In this document: positions 52,914-62,175 of the stretch, in pieces | How positions within the stretch are numbered: position 1 is the first letter of the stretch | How the letters are laid out: the number at the start of each line of letters is the position of its first letter | Assembly (NCBI RefSeq): GCF_018323885.1 | Contig: NZ_AP024585.1 | Span: 1,798,001 to 1,862,000, forward strand | Direction: 5' to 3' | Length of the DNA stretch: 64,000 nt | DNA from: Citrobacter amalonaticus | GTDB taxonomy: Bacteria; Pseudomonadota; Gammaproteobacteria; Enterobacterales; Enterobacteriaceae | Position numbers and translations under genes: made by a program | Notes under the pieces: generated by a model | What the model was told of the DNA's origin: nothing | What the model saw: only the letters and a program-made list of their open reading frames with translations | Databases searched by the model: none

Positions 52914-53183
52914 TTAAAGCTCGTGTTGGGTAGTCGAGAGTAAATTCAATATTCTCTCCGTAAGTTTATCCTCATAACCTTCCTCTACCGGGTGATTGAA
53001 CTTTACAAGTGGAGCAGAACTTCTGGTTTGCTCATATGATCTCTCAAGTAAACCAGGTTCACCACTTAGGGTGTTTACCACCGTAGATAAAACGTTAATA
53101 GCAACCTTTGATGCGTGCAGATCGAGGCTCAGATCATTAAGGTTTTTCTCGAGGATTTCAATGCGTTCATTTACGTCAGCCAT
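52914..53183 (-). CDS. Small acidic coiled-coil protein, unknown
   Basis: An 89-residue protein of no recognised family (MADVNERIEILEKNLNDLSLD...). The first 40 residues have a heptad-like pattern fitting a short coiled coil, and the rest is polar. A strong CCAGGAGATTAC ribosome-binding site precedes the ATG, so it is probably real. It is the last member of a tight series of tiny genes on the minus strand (53689 to 52914), 36 bases after the preceding one. No function is proposed. Confidence 0.65.
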   Translation of the reverse strand: MADVNERIEILEKNLNDLSLDLHASKVAINVLSTVVNTLSGEPGLLERSYEQTRSSAPLVKFNHPVEEGYEDKLTERILNLLSTTQHEL

Positions 53184-53219
53184 GTAATCTCCTGGGTATC
53201 TGGGAATAGAGGATTCAAA

Positions 53220-53348
53220 CTAAATACGTATAACATCAAGGTTATATGAACCCTGGGTGGATAAATATTCAGCCAGAGCAACGATATCGTCCGCCGCGAG
53301 TGTATCGATGTTGACATGTTGAGAGCGCTGACAGGTCAGTACTTTCAT
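53220..53348 (-). CDS. 42-residue small protein, unknown
   Basis: The reading frame MKVLTCQRSQHVNIDTLAAD... to NLDVIRI is 42 residues and starts after CAGGAGAACGACTG. Its ATG overlaps the stop codon of the upstream tiny gene (TGATG), a hallmark of translational coupling. The frame extends upstream with other Met codons, but only this start has a good ribosome-binding site. No family is recognised. Confidence 0.6.
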   Translation of the reverse strand: MKVLTCQRSQHVNIDTLAADDIVALAEYLSTQGSYNLDVIRI

Positions 53349-53470
53349 CAGTCGTTCTCCTGTGGTTGGTCTCCACAACATTGTAAAACCGTCCAGTAAC
53401 AGCATTTATCAGCGCCAGTCGCTTTGCCTGCGATTTTGTAAAAGCAACGATCGCCGCTTTGGTCATCCAT
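53348..53470 (-). CDS. 40-residue cysteine-rich small protein, unknown
   Basis: The frame MDDQSGDRCFYKIAGKATG... to QPQEND is 40 residues with Cys at 9, 23, 24, 31 and 32. Paired cysteines suggest metal binding or disulfides, but this is only inference. Its start overlaps the stop of the upstream frame by eight bases (ATGGATGA), and its stop overlaps the next start. It has no strong ribosome-binding site of its own, which fits coupled translation. Confidence 0.5.
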   Translation of the reverse strand: MDDQSGDRCFYKIAGKATGADKCCYWTVLQCCGDQPQEND

Positions 53471-53689
53471 AATATTGAGTAGACATGGGTCTTGAAGGTT
53501 GCTTTTTGCTGCCAAAAAGTCGACCACTATCCCGGATAGCTTTCTTCACTACGATCGGGGCAGCGGGACGTGGTTGCTTTTTTCCGACAAGCTCCACAAA
53601 GCGTTTTTGTGGGTGTGGACAAGGCGAGCAGGAAAACGCTCTGTCTTTGTCATAATAGCCACCTGTTTTTCATTATATTTATTAGCCAT
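53463..53689 (-). pseudogene. Frameshifted 75-residue small basic protein, unknown
   Basis: A start after GAGGTGAATGA gives MANKYNEKQVAIMTKTERF..., but the frame breaks in an A5 run (plus-strand T5 at 53604-53608). One extra A would join it to an open frame reading KRFVELVGKKQPRPAAP... and ending MSTQYYG at 53463. That makes a 75-residue basic protein and overlaps the next gene start. It could be a recent homopolymer mutation, programmed slippage or a sequencing error. Unshifted, it would end after 46 residues. Confidence 0.55.
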
Positions 53690-53781
53690 TCATTCACCTC
53701 AGTCTATCTTTCTGACAAGCATAAATAAGCGTAGAACAAATTTAATGAATTCGAAGCATCATAAATACAGCCATATCTGCC

Positions 53782-53913
53782 TCAGCGCAAAGTGCGGTAG
53801 CCAGATGTCGATTCAGCTGTGGTCGAGGATAAGCCCTTGGCAATAAACGTCTTCGCCATCTGTTTCGTTAACACGCCAGCGGTTTTCGCCTCGTTATATG
53901 CCGAATTTTTCAT
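53782..53913 (-). CDS. 43-residue small protein after the YetF-like gene
   Basis: The frame MKNSAYNEAKTAGVLTKQMA... to SGYRTLR begins after AAGGAAAAAGACA, 11 bases behind the YetF-like stop codon. The spacing implies co-transcription. It is basic and Ser/Thr-rich, with no membrane segment and no recognised family. Confidence 0.55.
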   Translation of the reverse strand: MKNSAYNEAKTAGVLTKQMAKTFIAKGLSSTTAESTSGYRTLR

Positions 53914-53924
53914 TGTCTTTTTCC

Positions 53925-54371
53925 TTAATCCTCATCAGGAATAATTGAAATATGCCCATTACGCTCCAGAATGGCGTATTTAATTTTACCCGGCTCCGTA
54001 ATGCCCTGGCTCTGCCGGGCAGCCACTAAGATATCGTCGAGAGAGACATCTACCATTTTCATCTTTTCCATTAATGGTTCGCCGTGTTCCAGCAGAATAA
54101 CCGGTGATCCATCGAGAGCAGATTCAGCCCCATGCATCTGTTTTTTAATGAATCCGAACAATATGTCGATTGTCACCAACGTGACAATGGTGAGCATTGC
54201 TCCGGTAACGGAGAAATCATTGCCTAACAATGCCTGCTGTGTGGCTTCGCTAATAATCAACAGCAAAATCAGGTCGAAACTGGTCATTTGTAATAACGCC
54301 CGGCGTCCAGCAATCTTAAACACGACCAGTAAAATAAGATATATGGCTAAGGCCCTCAGCACCATTTCCAT
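53925..54371 (-). CDS. YetF-type DUF421 membrane protein
   Basis: A 148-residue DUF421/YetF-family protein. The first 75 residues have about three hydrophobic segments (LAIYLILLVVFKIAGRR, MLTIVTLVTIDILFGFI), and the family core GRRALLQMTSFDLILLLIISE is present. A cytoplasmic domain with DGSPVILLEHGEPLMEKM follows. The role of the family is poorly defined; some members affect spore or envelope properties. The ATG follows TAGGAGGTCTGT. It is the middle gene of a three-gene minus-strand operon. Confidence 0.85.
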   Translation of the reverse strand: MEMVLRALAIYLILLVVFKIAGRRALLQMTSFDLILLLIISEATQQALLGNDFSVTGAMLTIVTLVTIDILFGFIKKQMHGAESALDGSPVILLEHGEPLMEKMKMVDVSLDDILVAARQSQGITEPGKIKYAILERNGHISIIPDED

Positions 54372-54380
54372 ACAGACCTC

Positions 54381-54884
54381 CTACGGATAAATAAATTGCC
54401 TGAAATCGATTTCAGGGCCGGAGTTTAATTGAATAACACTTTTTGCGCTGCCAGGCTTTACAGGGGTAACGAGTAACCAGATAGAGGTATCTTGCTGATT
54501 TTCATGTGTGTTATACACCAGGTACAGATCGTCTCCCTTGCTGTACATGCTGTCAGGTTGAGGCCAGATATTCGCTGTCTCATAAAAAGAATTGAAATCT
54601 CCACCAATGCGATAAATATTCTTCCCGGATCGTTGGTCTGTAGCAGAGATTTTTAATTTAAATTCTGTTTGCAATCGACCAAACCGTTCAAAATTTAATG
54701 TCACCTCCCCGGTAGTATTCGTTTTCATCGAATCACTGAAATAACCACCAGAAAAAACACCGACTATGGCCAGGGAAATAATACACAGTAAAACAACAAA
54801 CCCAATCTTATGAAATCTCGCTTCAAAATTCAGAAAACGCTGACTCTCTTCAATGCCGGGGACTTTCATGTTTTCTCTGGGCAT
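54381..54884 (-). CDS. Single-span membrane-anchored protein, unknown
   Basis: A 167-residue protein with a short cytoplasmic N-terminus, one hydrophobic span (IGFVVLLCIISLAIVGVFSGG, split here by a few polar residues) at about residues 28-48, and a periplasmic beta-rich domain. The latter includes FERFGRLQTEFKLKI and FNSFYETANIWPQPDSM. It starts at the ATG after GAGGTTAAAG; a GTG four codons earlier is part of that ribosome-binding region. Nine bases separate it from the YetF-like gene, so the two probably work together. No family is recognised with certainty. Confidence 0.7.
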   Translation of the reverse strand: MPRENMKVPGIEESQRFLNFEARFHKIGFVVLLCIISLAIVGVFSGGYFSDSMKTNTTGEVTLNFERFGRLQTEFKLKISATDQRSGKNIYRIGGDFNSFYETANIWPQPDSMYSKGDDLYLVYNTHENQQDTSIWLLVTPVKPGSAKSVIQLNSGPEIDFRQFIYP

Positions 54885-55024
54885 CTTTAACCTCACCGTT
54901 TCGCTTGTATCCCGTCAGTTATCTGATTCGTAACACTATTACCTTTTAAGACTCTTCCAGTTTGCCAGATTAAGGAATAGCAATCAGACTTAATAAGTCA
55001 AGTCGACAATGAGATGAGGGTGAA

Positions 55025-55417
55025 ATGAAATTATCCGTGGCACCATTACTATGTTGTTTTTTAATCCCGACAGTGTTTGCTGACGATAATGGTGGGCTGA
55101 AAAAAGATACGGCACCGCCGCCGCCTCACGCCCTGGATGAGGGGTATCGTGGTGTTGAAGATGCGCGAACCATGACGGTTCAACAAGCTAAAACCATGCA
55201 TGACGGCGCGACCATCTCTCTGCGTGGTAATCTGATTGACGATCTGGGCGATGATAAATTTGTTTTTCGCGATAAAACCGGCAGTATCCATACGCTGATT
55301 CCACTCTCTGTCTTTGATGGTCGCACGGTAAAACCCGATCAAATGATCAGTATTAACGGCAGTCTGGACACCAAAACGCAACCGCCTGTGGTTCGCGTTA
55401 ACAGAATACAAAAGTAA
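55025..55417 (+). CDS. YdeI-like periplasmic OB-fold stress protein
   Basis: A 130-residue BOF (bacterial OB-fold, YgiW/YdeI) protein. It has a signal peptide cleaved near [10 protein letters not shown], then the family core [33 protein letters not shown] and [11 protein letters not shown]. Length and segments such as [15 protein letters not shown] closely match E. coli YdeI (OmdA), a periplasmic stress-tolerance factor. It is divergent from the membrane-protein operon and convergent with yjhF. AT-rich upstream DNA with no clear operator. Confidence 0.87.
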   Translation: MKLSVAPLLCCFLIPTVFADDNGGLKKDTAPPPPHALDEGYRGVEDARTMTVQQAKTMHDGATISLRGNLIDDLGDDKFVFRDKTGSIHTLIPLSVFDGRTVKPDQMISINGSLDTKTQPPVVRVNRIQK

Positions 55418-55494
55418 CAATACTGCTGCTCGGCCCATTGCTAACGTTTGTAAGCTGTTAACAGTTGTTTTCTGATACCACGTGAAGGGAGGGG

Positions 55495-55526
55495 CGCCAG
55501 TGAATCGACAACGCGATCCACTGGCG
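55495..55526. terminator. Hairpin terminator between ydeI-like gene and yjhF
   Basis: CGCCAGTG pairs with CACTGGCG and, inside after a mismatch, ATCG with CGAT. It lies between convergent genes just beyond the yjhF stop. No long T tract, so efficiency is uncertain. Confidence 0.55.
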
Positions 55527-55535
55527 AGAGGAGAA

Positions 55536-56885
55536 TTAAAGAACCATGCTGGCGAGCAGGATAAATATCAGTCCGCAGATGGATAACAGCGTTGACATCA
55601 GCGTCCAGGACAGCAGCGTCTCTTTGGTTGTCAGGCCGAAGAAGTCTTTAATCATCCAGAAGCTGGCATCGTTGACGTGGGAGCAGATACAGGAACCCGC
55701 TCCGGTGGCCAGCGTAATCAACGCCAGGTTAGTGTTGGGATGTACCGCCAGCAGCGGGATAACCAGTCCGGCAGTCGAGATCGCTGCTACGGTGGCAGAA
55801 CCCAGGCAAATACGCAGGAACGCGGCAACGCCCCAGGCCATCAGAATCGGATTAATATCCATGCCTGAGACCAGAGTAGAAATGTACTGACCCACGCCAG
55901 AATCGATGAGCACCTGCTTGAATGCGCCACCACCGCCGATAATCAGCAACAGTCCTGCGATACCGGCAATGGCTTTGCCGCAGGAGTCCATCAGTTCAGG
56001 GATTGTCTTTCCGCGACCCAGACCCATGGTATATATCGCGAACAGCAACGAGATCAGCATTGCAATCGTCGAGTTACCTAAGAACAGTAATACGTTATAG
56101 AACGTGCCTGACTCCGAGGCGTTTTTAGCATGGGTCATCTGGATAATTGTCACTACCGCCATCAGGATCACCGGCAGCATCGCGGTGAGAAAGCTGATGC
56201 CAAAGCCGGGCATTTCGTTTTCGCTGAACCGGCGGGTCGCACCGAGGGAGGCAATATTCCCTTCTTTTTTAAACGCGTCAGGAATAATCCTCTGACAGAA
56301 TTTGTTCAATATCGGCCCGCAAAGAATAAAGGTCGGAATGCCGACAATAATGCCGTAGATCAGTACCAGTCCCACATCTGCGCCATATTCACGGGCAATA
56401 ACGGTTGGGCCGGGATGCGGAGGTAAAAAACCGTGCGCGACCAGCAAACCGGAAAGCATGGGCACACACATAAACATCGGCGATATTTTCGCTTCACGGG
56501 CGATGGCGAATAAAATAGGCACCAGAAGAATTAAGCCAACTTCGAAAAAGAGTGCGATACCGACGATAAAGGCTGAACAGACTACCGCCCAGTCAAGCCG
56601 CTTTTTACCGAAATAATTCAGCATGGTCAGGGCGATTCGCTGTGCGCCACCCGCGTCAGCCAGTAAGCGACCGAGCATCACGCCGAAGCCGAAGATTAAA
56701 CCAATATGGCCCAGCGTACCGCCAAGGCCGGATTCGACCGACGTGACGACTTTATTCAGATCCATTCCACTGGCAATGGCGACAACAATCGAGACAATAA
56801 TTAAGGAAACAAACGTATTGAGTTTAATTTTAATGGTTAAAAGCAGGAGTAAAGCAATCCCTGCCACAACGATAATTAGTGGCAT
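55536..56885 (-). CDS. yjhF: GntP-family transporter YjhF
   Basis: YjhF is a 449-residue inner membrane permease of the gluconate:H+ symporter (GntP) family with about 12-14 hydrophobic spans. It contains the family segments [26 protein letters not shown] and [24 protein letters not shown]. In E. coli the gene adjoins yjhG, and the likely substrate is D-xylonate or a similar aldonate. It is the last gene of the yjhIHGF series, 94 bases after yjhG, and starts after GAGAGGACGTT. Confidence 0.9.
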   Translation of the reverse strand: MPLIIVVAGIALLLLLTIKIKLNTFVSLIIVSIVVAIASGMDLNKVVTSVESGLGGTLGHIGLIFGFGVMLGRLLADAGGAQRIALTMLNYFGKKRLDWAVVCSAFIVGIALFFEVGLILLVPILFAIAREAKISPMFMCVPMLSGLLVAHGFLPPHPGPTVIAREYGADVGLVLIYGIIVGIPTFILCGPILNKFCQRIIPDAFKKEGNIASLGATRRFSENEMPGFGISFLTAMLPVILMAVVTIIQMTHAKNASESGTFYNVLLFLGNSTIAMLISLLFAIYTMGLGRGKTIPELMDSCGKAIAGIAGLLLIIGGGGAFKQVLIDSGVGQYISTLVSGMDINPILMAWGVAAFLRICLGSATVAAISTAGLVIPLLAVHPNTNLALITLATGAGSCICSHVNDASFWMIKDFFGLTTKETLLSWTLMSTLLSICGLIFILLASMVL

Positions 56886-56926
56886 AACGTCCTCTCATTG
56901 TAGGGTTGCGACCGGTCATAGTCCGA

Positions 56927-56952
56927 CTACACAATGTTTTAATAATGTGTAG
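56927..56952. repeat. Inverted repeat between yjhG and yjhF
   Basis: CTACACA and TGTGTAG are separated by 12 AT-rich bases in the 94-base gap. It may be an operator for a secondary yjhF promoter or an RNA hairpin that sets relative expression. Confidence 0.4.
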
Positions 56953-56979
56953 CCGGGTTATTTAGCGGTCTGGATATTA

Positions 56980-58959
56980 TTATTTTTGCTTTAAGGTGTT
57001 ATTCATATAATCGTTCAGGGCCGCACCGATTTTATTCACATCGTAAACACAGCCCGTCCATGTCCCGCCGCTCACTGCCTGAAGCATCGCCCAAAGCCGG
57101 GTATCGTCTGGCAGTTCCGGATCAGGAAGTAAATCCTGATGGCTGGGTCTGGCGTTCAATATTGCGGTAGCCTCCTCCCGTGAGGGTAATTTTTCATCGT
57201 TACGGGTTCCGAGGAAATTGACTTCGCCCTGAAGTTCGCGGCAATCAATTTTGATTTCAATAATATCCCCGGTGCGTAATTTACTGATTGGCCCTCCGGC
57301 GAGGGCTTCCGGTCCCACGTGACCAATGCACGCGCCAGTGGAAACGCCCGAGAAACGCGCATCCGTGATCAGGGAGACATGCTTACCATAAGACAGATGT
57401 TTCAGGGCGCTGGTAACCTGGTAGGTTTCTTCCATCCCGGTACCGGAAGGGCCAACGCCGATAATGACCAGAATATCGCCTGCTTTAATTTTGTCGTGCT
57501 TGATATCGTAAATTGCTGTTTTCTCGGACAGATAAACCTTCGCCACCCCTTTATGGTAATAGATGCCTTGATCATCAATTACCGAAGGGTCAATGGCGGT
57601 GGATTTGATCACCGATCCTTCCGGAGCAATATTGCCAACCGGGAAGGTGATCGTTGAAGTCAGGCCACGCTCCCGTGCGCGTTGCGGTGACATGATCACC
57701 TCGTCGGCGTCGATCTGTTCCTGGTCGCGCAGCAGCTGTTTGAATCGCTGCCGCCGCTCGGAGTGTTCCCACCAGTCGAGGTTCTCCTTCAGTGTGCTGC
57801 CGGTTACGGTCATCACGTCTTCATGCAGCAATCCAAGACTGCGAAGATGCAACATCACTTCCGGCACACCGCCTGCCATGAATGCATTCACTGTCGGGTG
57901 ATAAACCGGACCATTCGGGAGCACGCTCACCAGTCGGGGCACACGCTTATTGATGCGGATCCAGTCGTCAACGGTCGGGACATGGCAGCCTGCCTGATGG
58001 GCAATCGCCGGGATGTGCAGCAGCAGGTTTGTTGAACCGCCGAACGCTGCATGAACCGTCATCGCATTCTCAATCGCTTTGTCGGTAAGGATTTCCCGGG
58101 TAGTGATACCTTTTTTACATAAGTTCAACGCTGCCCGCGCGGATGCTCTGGCGATCTCTTGCCATACCGGCTCACCGGAAGGGGCTAGCGCAGAGTGCGG
58201 GATCGCCAGCCCAAGACCTTCGGCCACCACCTGCGATGTCCCGGCGGTACCCAGAAATTGACAGCCGCCGCCAGAGGAGGCACAGGCCTTACAGCCAGCA
58301 CGACGAGCGTCCTGTAGCGATAACTCGCCATTGGCGAAGCGTGCGCCGATGGTCTGCACTTTGCCGTTATCTTCTCCATCCTTCGCGGGCAGCGTCGCGC
58401 CACCAGGCACCAGCACTGTCGGTTTGTCATGCTGCGCGGCGAGGGCCATCATGGTGGCCGGGAGTCCCTTATCACAGCTCGCCACGCCAATAACGGCTTT
58501 CGCATCGGGCAAGGAGCGGATCAGGCGGCGCATTACCATTGAGGCGTCATTACGGTATGGCAGTGAATCAAACATGCCCGTTGTACCCTGTGTTCGTCCG
58601 TCGCAGGGATCGGAAACATACACGGCATAGGGTAGGGCGCGGTTCGCTTTGATCACCTCTGCTGCCGCTTTCATCTGGATATCCAGCTCGTAGTGACCCT
58701 GGTGCAGCGCCAGTGCGATGGGCTTACCGTCTTCCCCGCGTAACCCTCCCAGCGTGCTGAGCAGTAAAATGCCGTCGCGATCCAGCTCATCCGGAGACCA
58801 GCCCATTCCGGCATTCATCGTCATCCCGAACAGATCCCCGCTCGGGCGGTTGATGAGCATCTCCGCCGTCAGCGGCAGTTCACCGTCAGGCCCGTCGGCG
58901 TGCGTTCTGACGGTGTAGATATCGTGACTCTCGTCAGCAAAAATAGAGCGAACAGACAT
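56980..58959 (-). CDS. yjhG: D-xylonate dehydratase YjhG
   Basis: YjhG is an IlvD/Edd-family Fe-S dehydratase that converts D-xylonate to 2-dehydro-3-deoxy-D-xylonate in the cytoplasm. The 659-residue product has candidate cluster cysteines in [24 protein letters not shown] and [21 protein letters not shown]. It is nearly identical to E. coli YjhG, with a slightly longer tail. The start [13 protein letters not shown] follows AGGAGAAGATC. A frame extending 26 codons upstream overlaps yjhH and is rejected. It lies 10 bases behind yjhH. Confidence 0.94.
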   Translation of the reverse strand: MSVRSIFADESHDIYTVRTHADGPDGELPLTAEMLINRPSGDLFGMTMNAGMGWSPDELDRDGILLLSTLGGLRGEDGKPIALALHQGHYELDIQMKAAAEVIKANRALPYAVYVSDPCDGRTQGTTGMFDSLPYRNDASMVMRRLIRSLPDAKAVIGVASCDKGLPATMMALAAQHDKPTVLVPGGATLPAKDGEDNGKVQTIGARFANGELSLQDARRAGCKACASSGGGCQFLGTAGTSQVVAEGLGLAIPHSALAPSGEPVWQEIARASARAALNLCKKGITTREILTDKAIENAMTVHAAFGGSTNLLLHIPAIAHQAGCHVPTVDDWIRINKRVPRLVSVLPNGPVYHPTVNAFMAGGVPEVMLHLRSLGLLHEDVMTVTGSTLKENLDWWEHSERRQRFKQLLRDQEQIDADEVIMSPQRARERGLTSTITFPVGNIAPEGSVIKSTAIDPSVIDDQGIYYHKGVAKVYLSEKTAIYDIKHDKIKAGDILVIIGVGPSGTGMEETYQVTSALKHLSYGKHVSLITDARFSGVSTGACIGHVGPEALAGGPISKLRTGDIIEIKIDCRELQGEVNFLGTRNDEKLPSREEATAILNARPSHQDLLPDPELPDDTRLWAMLQAVSGGTWTGCVYDVNKIGAALNDYMNNTLKQK

Positions 58960-58969
58960 GATCTTCTCC

Positions 58970-59875
58970 TCAGAGCGATATAATTCCCTGCGCGACCAGC
59001 AGTGCATGGACTTTTTCTTTGGCTTCTTCTGACACATCGAGAATCGGCGGCAAGCAATACGTCTCCACCGGCAATCCCACGCACTGCATGCTGTATTTGA
59101 TCAGTGAGACAAACGGCGTTTCCAGGGCGTAAATCGCCGGCAGTTGCAGCAGCTTTTGATTCAGGGTAGCGGCAGTTGCCAGATCGCCCTCGCGCCAGGC
59201 GTGATAGATACCGACAGAGAGCTCCGGAGCAAAGTTCGCGCTGGCGGATATTGCGCCATCGCCGCCCAGCAGCAGGGTGTTGAGTAAATGGTCGTCGTAG
59301 CCGCAGAAGACCGAAAATGACGGGCGCACTGACTTAACGGTGTTAATCATCGTGCGCAGATGGCCGACGCTGTCGATAGTGTCTTTGATTCCGACGATGT
59401 TCTCATTTTGCAGCGCCAGACGTTTCACGGTCTCTGGGGTTAAGTCCTGACCGGTCAGATCCGGAAAGTTGTACAGGATCACCGGCAGCGTGACGCTACG
59501 GGCGATCTGCTGGTAATAGTCGTCAAGATTGCGTGACGCGACTTTCCAGTAGTAGGGGTTAATCGCGACGACGCCGTCAGCGCCGCAGGCCTGGGCATGT
59601 TGTGCCAGTTTGACCGCTTCATCAGTAGAAGGCGAACCGACGCCAATCAGGACCGGAACCCGACCACCGACAACGGCAACGGCTTCTTCGGCGAACGCCA
59701 TTCGCTGGGCGGTATTCATCTGGCTAAATTCACCCCCGGTGCCAAGGTAAAACAGCCCGTCGACTCCCTTATTGATCAGGAAGTCGGCAACCTGACGCAT
59801 TGCTGTTTTATCAATGGTCCCGTCACGATGAAACGTGCTGGATACCGGTGGAATAATGCCGCTGAATTTTCTCAT
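58970..59875 (-). CDS. yjhH: 2-dehydro-3-deoxy-D-pentonate aldolase YjhH
   Basis: YjhH is a DapA/NAL-superfamily class I aldolase. It cleaves 2-dehydro-3-deoxy-D-pentonate into pyruvate and glycolaldehyde, the step after YjhG. The 301-residue product has the TIM-barrel markers GTGGEFSQM, the Tyr in [11 protein letters not shown] and the Schiff-base Lys in [14 protein letters not shown]. The start [13 protein letters not shown] follows GAGGTA. Four bases separate it from the upstream regulator gene, so regulator and enzymes share a transcript. Confidence 0.94.
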   Translation of the reverse strand: MRKFSGIIPPVSSTFHRDGTIDKTAMRQVADFLINKGVDGLFYLGTGGEFSQMNTAQRMAFAEEAVAVVGGRVPVLIGVGSPSTDEAVKLAQHAQACGADGVVAINPYYWKVASRNLDDYYQQIARSVTLPVILYNFPDLTGQDLTPETVKRLALQNENIVGIKDTIDSVGHLRTMINTVKSVRPSFSVFCGYDDHLLNTLLLGGDGAISASANFAPELSVGIYHAWREGDLATAATLNQKLLQLPAIYALETPFVSLIKYSMQCVGLPVETYCLPPILDVSEEAKEKVHALLVAQGIISL

Positions 59876-59879
59876 TACC

Positions 59880-60668
59880 TCAGTTTCCTTTTCGTAAATA
59901 CTCATTTTCGTTTCTGTAGCCCAGCCCATAAGATATTTGCCCGGCACATTTGCGGAGCAGTTCCAGATAGCCGTCGATCTTATTTCCTGAATAAACCACA
60001 GGATCGCCTGACAGCGAGATCGCATAGTTGACCCGGTTATACATATTGAATACCGGCATACTTAAACATACCGCGCCATAGGTTGATTCTTCACTGTCTA
60101 TGGCCCATCCCCGAAGTCGTGTTTTTTGCAACTCCTCCAGAAATAACTTTTTATCGGTTAACGTATTGCGCGTATGCGGCGTTAACGTGATCGCATCTAA
60201 AAAATAATCCAGTTCTTCCCGTGTTTTCCAGGCTAATAACGCTTTACCCAGCGCGGTAATGTGTAATTCCAGTTTTTTGCCAATCCAGCTTTTACTCGTT
60301 GGCACTGATTCCGGGCTTTCAACCTTGTCGAGATAGATAGCAGAATAGCGCTCCATTGCCCCCAGGTGACAAACCAGGCCGCTTTTCAGCGACAGCTCCT
60401 GCATAGGCCGTTTCGTCACCTCAAAGATATTTTGGCGGTGCAGTGCCTGACAACCCAGTTCGTAGTTTTTTATTCCCAGCGAATAATGGCCATTTTTGTT
60501 TTTAATTAAGAAGCCGCACTCCACCATCACATTTAATAAATTAAGCAGGCTGCTTTTGGGATACTGGAATTCTTTTAATAGCTCCATATAACTCGCCACG
60601 CCTACCCATGCAATATGAGTTAATATTTTTTCGGCACGGACTAATGAATTACACCCTTTGCGAACCAT
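59880..60668 (-). CDS. yjhI: IclR-family regulator YjhI
   Basis: YjhI is a 262-residue IclR-type regulator. It has an N-terminal winged helix ([38 protein letters not shown]) and a C-terminal effector-binding domain ([21 protein letters not shown] to [24 protein letters not shown]). Its paralogue XynR (YagI) in E. coli K-12 represses xylonate catabolism genes, so YjhI probably senses xylonate or a product. It is the first gene of the operon and divergent from the PhzF-family gene. Confidence 0.9.
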   Translation of the reverse strand: MVRKGCNSLVRAEKILTHIAWVGVASYMELLKEFQYPKSSLLNLLNVMVECGFLIKNKNGHYSLGIKNYELGCQALHRQNIFEVTKRPMQELSLKSGLVCHLGAMERYSAIYLDKVESPESVPTSKSWIGKKLELHITALGKALLAWKTREELDYFLDAITLTPHTRNTLTDKKLFLEELQKTRLRGWAIDSEESTYGAVCLSMPVFNMYNRVNYAISLSGDPVVYSGNKIDGYLELLRKCAGQISYGLGYRNENEYLRKGN

Positions 60669-60730
60669 ACTGGCTCCCTCCTGTGGTTAGAATAAATAAT
60701 ATCGGCATTGCACAGTTGAAAATATGCCTT

Positions 60731-60746
60731 GTTCAACATGCTGAAC
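60731..60746. promoter_or_regulatory. Candidate operator upstream of yjhI
   Basis: GTTCA-ACATGC-TGAAC is a near-perfect 5-6-5 inverted repeat, 63 bases before the yjhI start. IclR-family regulators often bind short palindromes of this size at their own promoters. Not tested. Confidence 0.4.
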
Positions 60747-60867
60747 CGTAATGCGATGATTAAATGTGATCTTGTACGCAGTTTTAATAGCAGAATTATC
60801 GCACTGCCAGTACGCTGAATATGAATACCTGAAAATGAAAGACGACAGGTCGTCGTGGCATGATAAA

Positions 60868-60880
60868 GTGTAAATTACAC
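60868..60880. promoter_or_regulatory. Palindrome before the PhzF-family gene
   Basis: GTGTAA-A-TTACAC is a perfect 13-base palindrome ending 23 bases before the ATG at 60904, near the expected transcription start. A candidate repressor site of unknown owner. Confidence 0.4.
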
Positions 60881-60903
60881 AAAGAACATTCGAGGTTTGC
60901 GCG

Positions 60904-61695
60904 ATGCAACAAATTGATTTTTACATGGTTGATGCCTTCAGTACCACGACGTTTGGCGGCAATGCCGCAGCAGTCTGTCCGCTAACCGAATGGTTGCCTG
61001 ATGAGACGTTACTGAAGATGTCTAAACAACATAACCAGTCAGAAACGGCCTATTTTGTCCCCGCTGAAAACGGCTTTGAGCTGCGCTGGTTTACCACGCA
61101 AGGAGAAATCAATCTGTGTGGGCATGCCACGCTGGCGGCAGCTCATGTCATCTTTGAACATCTGGATTATCCGCGCGACAGTATCCATTTTACTACCCGA
61201 TTTGTTGGCCCGCTGACTGTTGCACGTAGCGGTGAATGGTTGACGCTGGATTTTCCTGCCTGGGGAACTGAGTCCGTCACGCCGCCGTCTCTTCTGCTGG
61301 AGGCGTTGGGTATCACGGAATACAAAGACATGCGCGTCGGGCGGGATTATATGGTGGTGCTGGATAATCAGCAGCAGGTTGACGCGCTGCGCCCGAATAT
61401 CCACGCGATGATCCCTTTCGGGAAAATGGTTTGTGTCACCGCACCGGGTGAAGGGAAATACGATTTTGTCAGCCGTTTCTTCTGTCCAGGAGAAGCCGTA
61501 GCGGAAGATCCCGTTACCGGTTCAGCGCATAGCATGCTCATTCCTTACTGGGCGGAAAAACTGAACAAAACGGAGATGCTGGCGTATCAGGGGGCCGAAC
61601 GCGGTGGGGAGCTACGCTGTCAGAGTGCCGGGGAGCGTGTACATATCGGCGGACAGGCAACCACGTATCTGCTGGGTAAAGTTGTGTTGCGCTAG
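60904..61695 (+). CDS. PhzF-family isomerase-like protein
   Basis: A 263-residue PhzF/DAPepim-fold protein, cytoplasmic, of unknown substrate. The N-terminal domain has VDAFSTTTFGGNAAAV and the presumed catalytic Glu47 in NQSETAYF. It also carries the Cys/His segment LCGHATLAAAHV and the C-terminal AEDPVTGSAHSMLIPYWAEKL. It differs clearly from the E. coli family member YddE (297 residues), so the gene name is not applied. It starts after GAGGTTTGCGCG and is divergent from yjhI. Confidence 0.87.
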   Translation: MQQIDFYMVDAFSTTTFGGNAAAVCPLTEWLPDETLLKMSKQHNQSETAYFVPAENGFELRWFTTQGEINLCGHATLAAAHVIFEHLDYPRDSIHFTTRFVGPLTVARSGEWLTLDFPAWGTESVTPPSLLLEALGITEYKDMRVGRDYMVVLDNQQQVDALRPNIHAMIPFGKMVCVTAPGEGKYDFVSRFFCPGEAVAEDPVTGSAHSMLIPYWAEKLNKTEMLAYQGAERGGELRCQSAGERVHIGGQATTYLLGKVVLR

Positions 61696-62175
61696 ATAGC
61701 ACTGATACCAGTCACTACAAAACTCACAAAGTCAGGATGAAGGCGCATCATGCTTAAACCGGAGTATGTCATCAGATTGAACGTCTGTCGGAAAATGACC
61801 GTAAAAAGCCAACAGCCGTAATAAATCCGATCGGCAAATACATACCCCGCTCATTGAGCAATGTCAGAACCGCATTCTCATCCATCTTATTTTATCCATA
61901 CATACTGGATGGCGTACTGAGCGGAAAAGGGACATGAAAAAAAATTCCAGCGTTGCCATCCTGCTCACCGGCCAAGAGATACGTTGAGACCAGCAAAACG
62001 GCGATCGCCGGGGATATAAGTTCAATCAATTTTCATTACGGTATAGGTCTGTTCTATTGATCTGACGCGCTTAACGACTCGCTGCCGTTCGGTATGTTAG
62101 TCACACGTAACCTGACAGTGACGCCCGCAGGGGGATCAAGCGGATAATCCCTGCGACATCAAATGAGGAGGGAGT
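61696..62175. other. 480-base stretch with gene fragments
   Basis: No full gene is visible. A minus-strand 37-codon frame (61885-61772, MDENAVLTLLNERGMYLP...) and a plus-strand 17-codon frame (61934-61987, MKKNSSVAILLTGQEIR) behind AAAAGGGAC both look like starts of coding regions that stop early. They may be remnants of decayed genes. The promoter of the VOC gene should lie near the right end. Confidence 0.4.

Noticed and set aside
52648..52917. Plus-strand 89-codon frame upstream of the WYL regulator gene
   Set aside because: No ribosome-binding site, no recognisable family, low-quality composition; treated as chance open sequence.
53499..53846. 115-codon plus-strand frame in the accessory region
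   Set aside because: Opposite to better supported minus-strand tiny genes with ribosome-binding sites, and it has none itself.
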